Notes: generated from the letters alone by a model not told the origin. Shown: positions 1 through 8,614, counted from the first letter of the stretch. The stretch: 64,000 nt of DNA from Niveispirillum sp943370215 (GCA_943370215.1 CALRQC020000007.1:62001-126000), one strand, 5' to 3'. Translations and numbers: made by a program.

Positions 1-1226
1 GCAGGCACATCGGGGTACAGCACGGGGCGACCGGCCGATGGCAAGGCGACAACCGCCGTCGCCTTCACCGTCTCTTCCCCGCGCTGGTTGGTGAAGCGCA
101 CGGCGATATCGACGAGATTGCGGCCATTTTCTTCACGCTTGCCCGTCACCTCGCCGGTGATGAACTGCGTGTCGCCGATATAGTTGAACTTGCGGATCTC
201 ATCATGGACATGCAGCACCAGGCCATCGTCACCGCACCAGTCGGTGAGATAATGGTAGAGATAGTTTTCCCGCATGACGCCGTAATCATAGGCCATGGGA
301 TTGCCGACGGCCTGGGCCCATTTGGGATCCCAGTGCAGACGCTGGGCCACGTCGGGAATCCCCTGTTCATTCTTGATATAGAAGGCGGGGATGCGCTGCC
401 GGTTCTGCCAGGCCAGCCGGCCGACACAGGGCTTGTAGGGCACGAAGCCATAGCCGCCGGCGTGGAAACAGACGACATCGGTAACGGTCAGCGGCCCCTT
501 GGCCATCTTGCCCAGGCTGTCACCGACCTGGATATCGGCGAAATTCCGGGGAACCGCGCCGCGCACCTGTTCCTGGGCATAGACGGCGTCGATCGCCGCC
601 ATATCCTCTTCCGTGTACTGCGCGGGCTGGATGGCGGTATATTTGCCCTTGTCCACCGCCGATTTCCGTTCGGTCAGCACCTGCAGGATCTTGTAGACGG
701 CGACCACTTCGGCGCGTTGATTGACCTTCACATCGCGCAGAACCTGGATGACCGACCGGCCGGAAAATTCTGATTTCTTCAGTTCCAGGCTTTCCTGGCC
801 CCGGAAACTGTACAGCGTGTCCCCCGGATAGATCGGCCGGTACCAATCCCAGGTGGAGCCGGAAACAAAGACATGGATGCCGCGGAACAGGCTTTTGCGC
901 GCGGCCTTCACCCAGTCGGGCGCGGGGTCACCACGCATGGGCGCATTGATGATGCCGGCCATCATCCCCGGCGCAATCACGCTGCCCCAGCGTGTACCGC
1001 CGGCATAGGCCGGATCGCAGAACAGCGGATTGTCGTTGCCGCAGCCATGGGCAAAGTTGCGGATCGCATCCGGGGAGACGGTCTGCACATATTCGGCATC
1101 GCGGGATGCCTGATCATAGCCGGTCAGGGTACTGCCCCGCGCCACATCCTCATCCGTGATCGTGTAGCTGGTGGCCTTGCGCCATTCTTCACTCTGCGTG
1201 ATTTCCGCTTCCGTGGTCATGGACAT
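1..1226 (-). CDS. MaoC/FAS1-like hot-dog acyl-CoA dehydratase (C-terminus beyond window)
   Basis: An uninterrupted reading frame runs from an ATG at 1226 to the left edge, so about 408 residues are visible and the stop is missing. The ATG follows AGGGAGG by seven bases. The translation starts MSMTTEAEITQ. Around residues 55-85 it has the hot-dog hydratase signature HGCGNDNPLFCDP and then VIAPGMM. A second hot-dog half follows with VGDSLGKMAKGPLTVTDVVCFHAGG near residues 235-260 and YDYGVMRENYLYHYLTDW near 310. This double hot-dog layout is that of MaoC/FAS1-like dehydratases, which hydrate enoyl-CoA esters in beta-oxidation. It lies downstream of two acyl-CoA dehydrogenase genes, which fits that step. 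A separate palindrome-bearing gap precedes it, so it may have its own promoter. Confidence 0.85.
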   Translation of the reverse strand, partial: MSMTTEAEITQSEEWRKATSYTITDEDVARGSTLTGYDQASRDAEYVQTVSPDAIRNFAHGCGNDNPLFCDPAYAGGTRWGSVIAPGMMAGIINAPMRGDPAPDWVKAARKSLFRGIHVFVSGSTWDWYRPIYPGDTLYSFRGQESLELKKSEFSGRSVIQVLRDVKVNQRAEVVAVYKILQVLTERKSAVDKGKYTAIQPAQYTEEDMAAIDAVYAQEQVRGAVPRNFADIQVGDSLGKMAKGPLTVTDVVCFHAGGYGFVPYKPCVGRLAWQNRQRIPAFYIKNEQGIPDVAQRLHWDPKWAQAVGNPMAYDYGVMRENYLYHYLTDWCGDDGLVLHVHDEIRKFNYIGDTQFITGEVTGKREENGRNLVDIAVRFTNQRGEETVKATAVVALPSAGRPVLYPDVP

Positions 1227-1262
1227 CGCCCATCCTCCCTGACGTCGATTTTTATCTTATCT

Positions 1263-1270
1263 GGTACACT
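1263..1270. promoter_or_regulatory. AGTRYACT-type palindrome upstream of the dehydratase gene
   Basis: The octamer GGTACACT sits in an AT-rich context (TATCT before, ATTTTA after), about 37 bases upstream of the dehydratase start. The same core and flanks recur at 5076-5083 and 8607-8614, each in front of a minus-strand unit. It is probably an operator or part of a promoter; the binding protein is unknown. Confidence 0.5.
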
Positions 1271-1311
1271 ATTTTATTCTCGACAAAAAGCCCGGCCCTG
1301 ACCAGCCGGCG

Positions 1312-2481
1312 CTATCGCCCGCGCGGCAGGCCCAGCACACGTTCACCGATGATGTTGCGGCGGATTTCGGAGGTGCCGCCGGCGATGGTCTGCATGACAG
1401 ACCGGTAATATTGCGTGGTCCAGCGGCTGGGGCTGGCTTCCAGATCCAGCATTTCCGCCCCCATCAGGTCGGCCGACAGGCGGAAGATGCGCTGCATCGT
1501 CTCGGTATTATACAGCGCGATGAAGGTGCCCTCCGCACCCGGCACCAGATCACGCTGCCCCCGGCTGATGGCGGCATAGCTCATCGCCCGCAAGGCGGCC
1601 ACCTCGGCCCGCAGGGTCGCCAGCCGGGCGGCAAACTCGTCATCCCGGATGGCGGGGCGCACCCCGTCCGGCCCCGGCCGCTCATGCGCCAGTTCCATCA
1701 GATGTTCGACAACGCGGCTCATCTCGATCTGTTCGGCCAGGGCCGCCGTGCCGCGCTCAAAGCCCAGCGTGGCCATGGCGACGTTCCAGCCGTCATTGAC
1801 CTCCCCCACCACATTTTTCAGCGGGATGCGCACATCATCATAGAACACTTCGCAGAAATCGGCGGCGCCATGCATACATTTGATCGGGCGGATGGTGACG
1901 CCCGGCAGTTCCATGTCACCGATGACCCAGGTAATGCCCTTGTAGCGGGAATTGGCATCGGTACGGACCAGCAGTTCCTGATATTTCGACCAGTTGGCAA
2001 GGCTGGTCCAGATTTTCTGGCCATTCACCACCAGATGATCGCCATCGATGACGGCGCGGCAGCGCAGCGAGGCCAGATCGGAACCCGATCCCGGCTCTGA
2101 AAAGCCCTGGCACCAGGGCGTCTCCCCCGCCAATATCTTGGGCAGATAGAAGGCCTTCTGCGCGTCGGTGCCACGGGCGATCAGGGTCGGGCCGGCATGG
2201 CTCAAGGCCACGAAGAAACAGCCCAGATAGGGGCCGCCGGCCAGGGCATATTCCTCAAACCAGATCAATTGCTGCATCAGCGACAGGCCGGCGCCGCCAT
2301 ATTCCTTGGGCCAGGCAATGCCCGCCCAGCCGGCCTCGAACTGCCGGCGCTGCCATTCCTTGTCAAAGGCCAGCATCTCCGGCCCATCATCGGGCCGCGC
2401 CTCTTTGGGCACATGGGTCCGCAGCCAGTCGCGGACTTCGGCCCGGAAATGGCGCTCGTCGGGGGTGAAATCGAGGTTCAT
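1312..2481 (-). CDS. Acyl-CoA dehydrogenase, large subunit of a probable heteromeric pair
   Basis: 389 residues, full length for the family. The N-terminal helical domain begins MNLDFTPDERHF. The flavin and substrate signature GFSEPGSGSDLASLR is at residues 126-140. The C-terminal stretch AGGTSEIRRNIIGERVLGLPR is typical of the fold. At the place where medium-chain enzymes carry the catalytic Glu (YEGTSE) this protein has Gly, but LGFERG at about 239-244 offers Glu242 at the position used by isovaleryl- and long-chain-type enzymes. The start overlaps the stop of the preceding dehydrogenase gene by four bases, so the two are co-translated. It should oxidise an acyl-CoA to the enoyl-CoA, passing electrons to ETF. 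The substrate is not determined. Confidence 0.9.
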   Translation of the reverse strand: MNLDFTPDERHFRAEVRDWLRTHVPKEARPDDGPEMLAFDKEWQRRQFEAGWAGIAWPKEYGGAGLSLMQQLIWFEEYALAGGPYLGCFFVALSHAGPTLIARGTDAQKAFYLPKILAGETPWCQGFSEPGSGSDLASLRCRAVIDGDHLVVNGQKIWTSLANWSKYQELLVRTDANSRYKGITWVIGDMELPGVTIRPIKCMHGAADFCEVFYDDVRIPLKNVVGEVNDGWNVAMATLGFERGTAALAEQIEMSRVVEHLMELAHERPGPDGVRPAIRDDEFAARLATLRAEVAALRAMSYAAISRGQRDLVPGAEGTFIALYNTETMQRIFRLSADLMGAEMLDLEASPSRWTTQYYRSVMQTIAGGTSEIRRNIIGERVLGLPRGR

Positions 2482-3512
2482 GCCACGGGCTCCTCTCCCG
2501 GCGCCGTCTCGTCCAGGAGAAACCGTTGTTGTTGCCGGTATCCGCCGCCGATCAGGTCATAGACATGGGCACGTTTCAGGAAATGATGGGCGTCGCATTC
2601 GGTGGTGAAGCCGATCCCGCCATGGATCTGAATGGTTTCCTTGGCATTGATCAGGGCATATTGCGCGCCCAGCAGCTTGGCCGCCGTGGCCTGGAACACG
2701 GCATCATCGGCAGCCGCGGCAACCCGGATGGAGGCGAAATTCACCAGATGGCCCACCGCCTCGGCCCGCAAGGCCAGATCGGCGCATTTATGCTTGATCG
2801 CCTGGAAGGCGCCGATGGGCTGGCCGAACTGCACGCGGAGCTTGGCATAGTCGGTGGCCAGATCGCGCGTTGCCTCACACACACCGGCCAGCATCGATGC
2901 CGCCAGCAGGCGCAGGGTGACATGGGCACCCATTTCCGGCCCGACCAGCGCCAGCGGCGCCACACCATCCAGCCGCGCCTCATGCAGGCTCATCGCATCG
3001 ACGGCCGATGGCCGTGGCAGCAGGGACAGGGTCGCCGCCTCCACCAGGGCGGCATTTCCCGCCCCATCGGTCAATAGCAGCAGCGGCACCTGACCGGCAT
3101 CGAACAGATGGAACCGGCCGCTGATACGGGCACCGATGGTGACGGGACCGACGGCGTTGCCCAGCGCCACCGCCCGGTGCCCGCCGGCAATCGCGGCCGC
3201 CAGATCGCCGTCACCGGCAGCGGCCGCCACGCGTGCGCCGATGGCCGACGCCAGGACGTTGGGGGAAAGCAGATGCCGCCCCAATTGCCGGAACAGCAGG
3301 GCCTCTTCCACCGCACTCAGGCCCAGGCCGCCCTGCGCCTCCGTCAGGCTGGTCATGAACCAGCCCAATTCGCCCATGGCGGGCCAAAGGGCGGCGTCTG
3401 GGCGACTTTTGCCATCCGGCCGCAGGCGGGCCAGCGGCAATTCGGCAGACAGGAAATCAACGACGCTGTCGATGATCTGCTGCTGCTCTGCGGAAACGAG
3501 GAGATCTACCAT
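2478..3512 (-). CDS. Acyl-CoA dehydrogenase, small subunit of a probable heteromeric pair
   Basis: 344 residues, shorter than a standalone enzyme. It begins MVDLLVSAEQQQIIDSVVDF. It keeps the C-terminal fold motifs FGQPIGAFQAIKHKCADLALRAEAV near residues 230-255 and IQIHGGIGFTTECDAH near 295-310. I find no Glu at either known catalytic-base position, unlike its neighbour at 1312-2481. Paired dehydrogenases with one catalytic and one flavin-supporting subunit are known for steroid side-chain degradation (ChsE-type FadE pairs). The four-base overlap with the partner and the one-base overlap with the upstream ligase gene put it in the same operon. The heteromer is inferred from this arrangement. 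Confidence 0.85.
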   Translation of the reverse strand: MVDLLVSAEQQQIIDSVVDFLSAELPLARLRPDGKSRPDAALWPAMGELGWFMTSLTEAQGGLGLSAVEEALLFRQLGRHLLSPNVLASAIGARVAAAAGDGDLAAAIAGGHRAVALGNAVGPVTIGARISGRFHLFDAGQVPLLLLTDGAGNAALVEAATLSLLPRPSAVDAMSLHEARLDGVAPLALVGPEMGAHVTLRLLAASMLAGVCEATRDLATDYAKLRVQFGQPIGAFQAIKHKCADLALRAEAVGHLVNFASIRVAAAADDAVFQATAAKLLGAQYALINAKETIQIHGGIGFTTECDAHHFLKRAHVYDLIGGGYRQQQRFLLDETAPGEEPVA

Positions 3513-5053
3513 CAGCCGAAACTCGGATAGCCGCCGCCGCCATGGGCGGCGTCAATGGCCTTGCGGTCATTGAAGGGGGTGCCGGGGATCTTCGGCAGGG
3601 CGGTGACGAAGGCCACCTGCTTGGGCTTCTTGTAAGAGGCGATGCGGGCGCGGCAATGTTCAATGATCTCCGCCTCGCTGGCGCTGGCATCGGCCTTCAG
3701 CGTGACCACGGCTTTGACATTCTGCTTCCAGACCGGGTCGGGCACGCCGATGACGCAGACATCGGCCACCGCCGGATGCTGGCGGATGCAGGCTTCCACC
3801 TCCACCGGATAGATATTCTCGTCCGCCGATTTGATCATGGCCATCTTTGGCCCCACGAAGATCAGGGAACCATCCTCGGCCCGGCGGCCCAGATCGTTGG
3901 TCAGGTGCCAACCAAAGCGGCTGCGCCGTTCATTCTCCGGCGCTGCCCCCAGATATCCGGCCATGACCAGCGGGCCGCGCACGGCGAATTCCCCGATCTC
4001 GCCCGGCGGCACCTCCCGCCCGGCATCATCCAGCAGCGCCACCTGCGCCATGGGCGATACGCGGCCCGCCCCCGTCCCGCCCAGAAACAGGAAGGAAATC
4101 AGGCCCATCACCTCCGACTGACCATAACCGCCCATCTGCCGCAGCATGGGCGCATCGGCCGGCATACACATGGGGAATTTCCATTCCGGTGCGGCGGGCG
4201 AGGACCACAGGCTGGAAACATCATAGGCGCCGTCCTTGTTGATCTCCCGGATCTGGGCGATGGTCGGCGCCGGCACAAAGGCATGGGTGACCTTCTCCGC
4301 CTGAATCAGTTCCAGCAGGGCGCGGGCATCGACGCGCGGCGTATAGACATTGCAACCGCCCAGATGAAAGGTCGCCAGCGTGCCCAGCAGCGTGCCGATA
4401 TGGAACAGCGGGCCGGAATTCAGATGCACGCTGCGTTCATCAATCATCTGCCCCCGGCTGATCAGCAGGTTCTGATACATCAGCGTGCTGTGTGGCAGCA
4501 TGGCGGCATTGGGTTTGCCGGCAAAGGCCGCCGTGAACAGGGCCAGCAAGGGCAGTTCCGGATTGATGCGCAGGTCGCGGTCCCCGTCATCGCCCGCCGC
4601 CAGCAGGGCCTCGTACCCGTCGGCACCGTCCGTGTCGTGCTGCACCCACAGGGCATCATCACCGGCCTCGGCGCGGGCGGCACGCATGGTGTCGCCGACC
4701 TCCGCCTCCTGCCAGATCACCAGATGCGGGGCGAAATCCGCGATCAGATTTTTCACCTCCTCTGCGGAGGAGCGCCAGTTGGCGGGGCACAGGCTGGCCC
4801 CGACCTTGGCACAGGCGACCAGCGTTTCAACAAGGCGGTGGCTGTTCTGTCCCAGCCACAGCACACGCCCCCCCTCCCCGATGCCCCGGTCGGCCAGGGC
4901 ATTGGCCAGCTTCGTGCTGCGCCGGTCGAATTCGGCATAGGTCAGGCGCACCTCGCCATCGATCGCCGCCAGCAGATGGGGGCGGGATCGGCGATGTTCG
5001 CGCGCAACATCGCCAAAGCCATGCAGCCGGATAAGGGAATATGAACCAGACAA
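3512..5053 (-). CDS. Class I adenylate-forming acyl-CoA ligase with degenerate core motifs
   Basis: 513 residues with the overall ANL-ligase plan: an N-terminal substrate domain, the adenine motif GGYGQSEVMG near residues 315-325, a hinge region around LTNDLGRRAEDGSL and a C-terminal domain with KMAMIKSADENIYPVEVE. Two core motifs are abnormal. The phosphate loop, usually TSGTTGRPKG, reads FTAAFAGKPNAAML. The C-terminal A10 motif, usually PKTxxGKI, reads LPKIPGTPFNDRK, so the usual catalytic Lys is not at its place. It heads the operon with the dehydrogenase pair and probably forms or handles the acyl-CoA that they oxidise. It may be a real variant ligase or an altered CoA-binding protein. 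Confidence 0.8.
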   Translation of the reverse strand: MSGSYSLIRLHGFGDVAREHRRSRPHLLAAIDGEVRLTYAEFDRRSTKLANALADRGIGEGGRVLWLGQNSHRLVETLVACAKVGASLCPANWRSSAEEVKNLIADFAPHLVIWQEAEVGDTMRAARAEAGDDALWVQHDTDGADGYEALLAAGDDGDRDLRINPELPLLALFTAAFAGKPNAAMLPHSTLMYQNLLISRGQMIDERSVHLNSGPLFHIGTLLGTLATFHLGGCNVYTPRVDARALLELIQAEKVTHAFVPAPTIAQIREINKDGAYDVSSLWSSPAAPEWKFPMCMPADAPMLRQMGGYGQSEVMGLISFLFLGGTGAGRVSPMAQVALLDDAGREVPPGEIGEFAVRGPLVMAGYLGAAPENERRSRFGWHLTNDLGRRAEDGSLIFVGPKMAMIKSADENIYPVEVEACIRQHPAVADVCVIGVPDPVWKQNVKAVVTLKADASASEAEIIEHCRARIASYKKPKQVAFVTALPKIPGTPFNDRKAIDAAHGGGGYPSFG

Positions 5054-5075
5054 GGCGTCCTCCGCTTTTTTATCT

Positions 5076-5083
5076 AGTATACT
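5076..5083. promoter_or_regulatory. AGTATACT palindrome upstream of the ligase operon
   Basis: A perfect 8-base palindrome lies 23 bases in front of the ligase start at 5053, preceded by TATCT and followed by GATTAA, much like the copy at 1263-1270. It probably marks a shared operator. Confidence 0.5.
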
Positions 5084-5134
5084 GATTAACCGGGGCCGGG
5101 CAACCTCTATTCCAGACAGGCAACGGGGGCCGGG

Positions 5135-6661
5135 TCACGGGCCCGGCGGCACCATCTGCCAGCGATTGCCCTCCGCTTCTGCCACCACAAAACCGGGCAG
5201 GCCGACCGGTTCCTGGTCGCCGCTGATCAACAGATGCAGGGCCGCCCGGTCGGTGGCCGGCACGCGCCCGATGGCACGCCGCCCGTCCGGGGTGCGCCCA
5301 AGGACGACACCGAATTGCGGCTGGCCGTCGCGGTCATGGATCACCGTATAGGTCTCGATAATGGCGGGCCCGGCATAGGCCTCATCCAGCGCGGGCACGG
5401 CCCCCCGCGCCCGGTCCGCCTCTGCCTGGAAATCGAACATTTGCGGGAACAGGCCGGCCGGCTGGGGTGTGCGGGTCAACAGGATCGTGTGGTTATGGGT
5501 GGCAAAGCCGCCATTGGCGAACAGCAGCCCATGGCGGCCAGAACGGCGCAGCGCCCCCACCATGCTGGCCACGGCATGGGTCATGTAATTGCCGATCGGG
5601 CCGCCCCCAAAGGTCAGGCCGCCAAACACGCTCAAGGGGCGGTCATCGGGCAGGCCGATGATCCGCCGCGCCATTTTCGGCACGCAGGGAAAGCAGGAAT
5701 AAAGCTCGACATGGTCAATGTCGCCCGCCGTGAGATTGTTCAGCGCCAGGGTCCGTTCCAGCGAGACTTTCATGCTGGCGGACCGGTCGAAATGCGGGCG
5801 CCGCAAGGGATTGTCATCCTCATGCGCCGCAGCGCCCTGACCGATATAGACCAGCCGGTCCTCTGGAATGCCGGCCGCCTGCGCCACGGCCAGACTGGTG
5901 ACGATGATCGCCGCCCCCTGGTTCACCGCCGCATTGGCCACCATCCATTTGCTGTAGGGGAAGGCAATCGGCCGGTTCTGCGGCGAGGGGGTGATGATCT
6001 CTTCAGCCGTGTGGGGCCGGCGGATCCAGGCCGCCTCATTCCCCGCCGCCACCTGGGAGAAGGCCTGCCAGATGCGGCCTGTCTCCGCCTGGGCCTCCGC
6101 CAGCGTCTGGCCATAGGCGGCGCGGGCGGCATTTTCGAACAGCGGATAGACATCGGTGGGCGTCTTCAGCCCATACCGGTGGCGGGTTTCAACCAAGGCC
6201 GGTTTGCTGGCCGGCAGCGGCCCCCGACGGGCGGGGGCTTCGCCTGCCGCCGTCGCCGCCTCTGCCGCCCGCCGGCTGGCCGTGCGCAGGGCCTCCCCGC
6301 CGGTGATCAGCGCGACCTGCGCTTCGCCCCGGCCGATGGCATTGGCCGCCTCGTGCAGCAGCAACAGGGGGCTGTCGCCGGTGGGCATGGGCGTTTCCCG
6401 CGCCTGTAGCGGCCGGATGCCCAGCCCCTCCGACAGCAGCCGCACCAGTTGCCCGGAGTAAGCCGGAAAGGATATCTGGCTGACAACCCCCAGCCAGTCC
6501 GTGCGCGACAGCACGTCGCCGCCGGCATCGGCACCGGCCGCGCGGGCGGCCGCCAGCATCAGGCCCAGGGAATCCAGCCCGGTACTGCCGGTTTCTGCAC
6601 GGTCATTGACCTGTCCCACACCCACAATCACCGGAATATGACAGGCTTCTGCCCTATCCAT
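5135..6661 (-). CDS. Thiolase-like protein (TLP1/SCP-x type) lacking canonical catalytic residues
   Basis: 508 residues from the ATG at 6661 (MDRAEACHIPVIVGVGQVND). A longer upstream frame exists but would overlap most of the start region of the thioesterase end, so this start is preferred. The thiolase fold is recognisable in ALITGGEALRTA near residue 120, ELYSCFPCVPKMARR near 315 and FGGLTFGGGPIGNYMTHA near 345. The nucleophilic Cys position reads TGDSP, the GHP motif reads GGP, and the terminal CGG motif reads NGG, so the usual Cys-His-Cys set is missing. A C-terminal extension of about 100 residues matches the thiolase-like type 1 additional domain in position and length. It may bind CoA esters without classical thiolysis. 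Confidence 0.75.
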   Translation of the reverse strand: MDRAEACHIPVIVGVGQVNDRAETGSTGLDSLGLMLAAARAAGADAGGDVLSRTDWLGVVSQISFPAYSGQLVRLLSEGLGIRPLQARETPMPTGDSPLLLLHEAANAIGRGEAQVALITGGEALRTASRRAAEAATAAGEAPARRGPLPASKPALVETRHRYGLKTPTDVYPLFENAARAAYGQTLAEAQAETGRIWQAFSQVAAGNEAAWIRRPHTAEEIITPSPQNRPIAFPYSKWMVANAAVNQGAAIIVTSLAVAQAAGIPEDRLVYIGQGAAAHEDDNPLRRPHFDRSASMKVSLERTLALNNLTAGDIDHVELYSCFPCVPKMARRIIGLPDDRPLSVFGGLTFGGGPIGNYMTHAVASMVGALRRSGRHGLLFANGGFATHNHTILLTRTPQPAGLFPQMFDFQAEADRARGAVPALDEAYAGPAIIETYTVIHDRDGQPQFGVVLGRTPDGRRAIGRVPATDRAALHLLISGDQEPVGLPGFVVAEAEGNRWQMVPPGP

Positions 6662-6684
6662 CTGCTTGTTCCTCAGTAGGGGGA

Positions 6685-7572
6685 TCAGCGGTCGGTCGCT
6701 GGCGGACGTATGCGCAGTAAGCCTTCCTGGACGACGCTCGCCACCAACCGTCCATCGCGGGCGAAAATCAGCCCGCGCCCCAGACCACGGGCACCGCCCG
6801 TCCATGGGGTCTCCTGGGCATAAAGCAGCCAATCATCAAGACGCAGGTGCGGATCATGAATCCACAGCGCATGGTCCAGGCTGGTTCCTTCGAAATAATC
6901 ATCATAGATGGTTTTGCCATGCGCCTTGGCAGCGGCGCCGATCAACCCCCAATCGGAGGCATAGGCCAGCACGGCCGCGTGCAGCATCGGGTCATCCGGC
7001 AGCGGGGCCACCGTGCGGAACCAGTAATGCTGTTGCAAGGCCCCTGCCCCGGGCCAATCAGGGTTTTGTTCTTCTACCGGATAGAATTCCAGCGACCGCA
7101 TACGCTCGGCGATCCCCTGTTGGTCCGGTGGCAGCCGCCACAGTTTGGCGGCACGCATTTCCCGGTCGCTCTGCATCCCTTCCGGTCCCGTCATCACCGG
7201 CATCACCGCCGCATGATGCAACCCCGGCTCCTGGATATGGAAAGAGGCCGCCATGTTCAGCAGCACCTTGCCCCCCTGCAGGGCGATCACCCGCCGGTTG
7301 GAGAAGCTGCGCCCATCCATGTCGCGCTCCACCTGATAAAGGATCGGCCGGTGCGGGTCGCCGGGGCGCAGGAAATAGGCGTGCAGGGAATGGGCCCGTC
7401 GCGGCAGCCCCACCGTAGAGGTTGCCGCTGCCAGGGCCTGGGCCACCACCTGCCCGCCATAGACGCGGCCCCATTGCTCATCCGTGCAGGCGCCGCGAAA
7501 CAGATTATCATCCAACTGTTCAACCGACAGCAGATTGATCAGCGTGCGAACACGCTCCAGTGCGTCGGTCAT
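6685..7572 (-). CDS. Acyl-CoA thioesterase II (TesB family)
   Basis: 295 residues of double hot-dog fold. The N-terminal repeat carries GRVYGGQVVAQALAAA near residues 36-51 and LHAYFLRPGDP near 65-75. The second repeat carries SLDHALWIHDP near 225-235, with the catalytic Asp, and VASVVQEGLLR near the end, with the catalytic Gln. TesB enzymes hydrolyse medium- and long-chain acyl-CoA to free acid and CoA, which can relieve CoA sequestration during catabolism of poorly degraded acids. The ATG at 7572 overlaps the stop of the upstream flavoprotein gene as TGATG, so translation is coupled. A TTG one codon earlier is possible but unlikely. Confidence 0.9.
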   Translation of the reverse strand: MTDALERVRTLINLLSVEQLDDNLFRGACTDEQWGRVYGGQVVAQALAAATSTVGLPRRAHSLHAYFLRPGDPHRPILYQVERDMDGRSFSNRRVIALQGGKVLLNMAASFHIQEPGLHHAAVMPVMTGPEGMQSDREMRAAKLWRLPPDQQGIAERMRSLEFYPVEEQNPDWPGAGALQQHYWFRTVAPLPDDPMLHAAVLAYASDWGLIGAAAKAHGKTIYDDYFEGTSLDHALWIHDPHLRLDDWLLYAQETPWTGGARGLGRGLIFARDGRLVASVVQEGLLRIRPPATDR

Positions 7573-8558
7573 CAAACCCCTCCTTGTTCGGGATCAGCAG
7601 CGGCAAAGGCCGGGACCGCGCAGGCCGCCCGATATTCCGTCCGCAAGCGCGCCACCAGATCGGCGACAGACGGAACATCCTGGATCAGCGCGATCCCCTG
7701 GCCCGCACTCCACAGGGTGCGCCAGGGCCTGACCCCATCGGGCAGATGGGCATGGCCCGGCCCGGCCGGTGCCGGTGGCAGGGCCGCCGGATCAAGCCCC
7801 GCCCGGCGGAGCGAGGGGGTCAGCCAGTTGGCCGCAATGCCAGCAATGTTGGGGGTGTACAGCACATCATCGGCGGCACCGGCAACCAGCATGGCCTTGT
7901 AATCCTCGCTGGCCCCGGACTCCGCCGTGGCGATGAAGCGGGTGCCCAGATAGGCCAGGTCCGCCCCCAGCATTTCCGCCGCCCGGATCGCCCCGCCGCT
8001 GGACACGGCCCCGGCCAGCAGGATGGTGCCAGCGAACATCTGGCGCAGTTGCGGCACCAGGGCGAAGGGGCTGATGGTGCCGGAATGGCCGCCGCCGCCC
8101 CAGCCGATGGCGGTGATGCCATCCACCCCGGCCTTCATCGCCTTTTCAGCAAAGCGCAGATTGATGGCGTCGGCATAGACCAGCATCCCCTCGCCATGGG
8201 CCCGCCGGGTCAGTTCCGTCGGGTTGCCGGTGGCGTTGACGATGATCTCCACCCCATATTGGCGGCACAGGGCCAGATTGGCCGCCATCTCCTCCGCCGG
8301 CAGGGTGGAGGCGAGATTGACCGCCAGCACCCCGTCGGGCCGCCCGTCATCCCGCGCCTGGCGTCGGGCCGCATCAATCTCGGCCAGCCAGGCGCCGAAC
8401 TGCTCCAGGCTGCGCGCATTCTGCCGGGGCAGGCCCCCGATCAGGCCAGCCAGACAGGCCGCCCGCACCAGGGCGGGGGTAGAAACCAGAAACATCGGTG
8501 CGCAGAAAACCGGCAAGACCAGCTTACGCCGGATATTATCAGGCAAACTCATGGCCAT
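7572..8558 (-). CDS. NMO/2-nitropropane dioxygenase-like FMN flavoprotein
   Basis: 328 residues forming a TIM-barrel of the nitronate monooxygenase family. Visible are the N-terminal LVLPVFCAPMFLVST, the motif AIGWGGGGHSGTISPFALVPQL near residues 152-173 with the family's active-site His, and the FMN phosphate segment GADLAYLGTRFIATAES near 205-220. Members of this family that sit in beta-oxidation operons often act on enoyl-CoA or related substrates rather than nitronates, so the literal name is weak. It is first in the unit that continues with TesB and the thiolase-like gene. A second family member lies at 58025-59002 in the other catabolic locus. Confidence 0.85.
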   Translation of the reverse strand: MAMSLPDNIRRKLVLPVFCAPMFLVSTPALVRAACLAGLIGGLPRQNARSLEQFGAWLAEIDAARRQARDDGRPDGVLAVNLASTLPAEEMAANLALCRQYGVEIIVNATGNPTELTRRAHGEGMLVYADAINLRFAEKAMKAGVDGITAIGWGGGGHSGTISPFALVPQLRQMFAGTILLAGAVSSGGAIRAAEMLGADLAYLGTRFIATAESGASEDYKAMLVAGAADDVLYTPNIAGIAANWLTPSLRRAGLDPAALPPAPAGPGHAHLPDGVRPWRTLWSAGQGIALIQDVPSVADLVARLRTEYRAACAVPAFAAADPEQGGV

Positions 8559-8606
8559 ATCCCGTCCCGGATGGATTCCGGCCTGTGTCAGGCCCGTTCT
8601 TTATTA

Positions 8607-8614
8607 AGTGCACT
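8607..8614. promoter_or_regulatory. AGTGCACT palindrome upstream of the flavoprotein/TesB unit
   Basis: A perfect 8-base palindrome in AT-rich sequence (TTATTA before, ATTTTGA after), 49 bases in front of the start at 8558. It is the third member of the family seen at 1263 and 5076. Confidence 0.5.

Noticed and set aside
3542..5044. 500-codon open frame on the plus strand
   Set aside because: Antisense shadow of the acyl-CoA ligase gene; no recognisable family, no ribosome site.
6662..6832. 57-codon N-terminal extension of the thiolase-like protein
   Set aside because: It overlaps the thioesterase coding region and does not resemble thiolase N-termini; the ATG at 6661 starts the conserved sequence.
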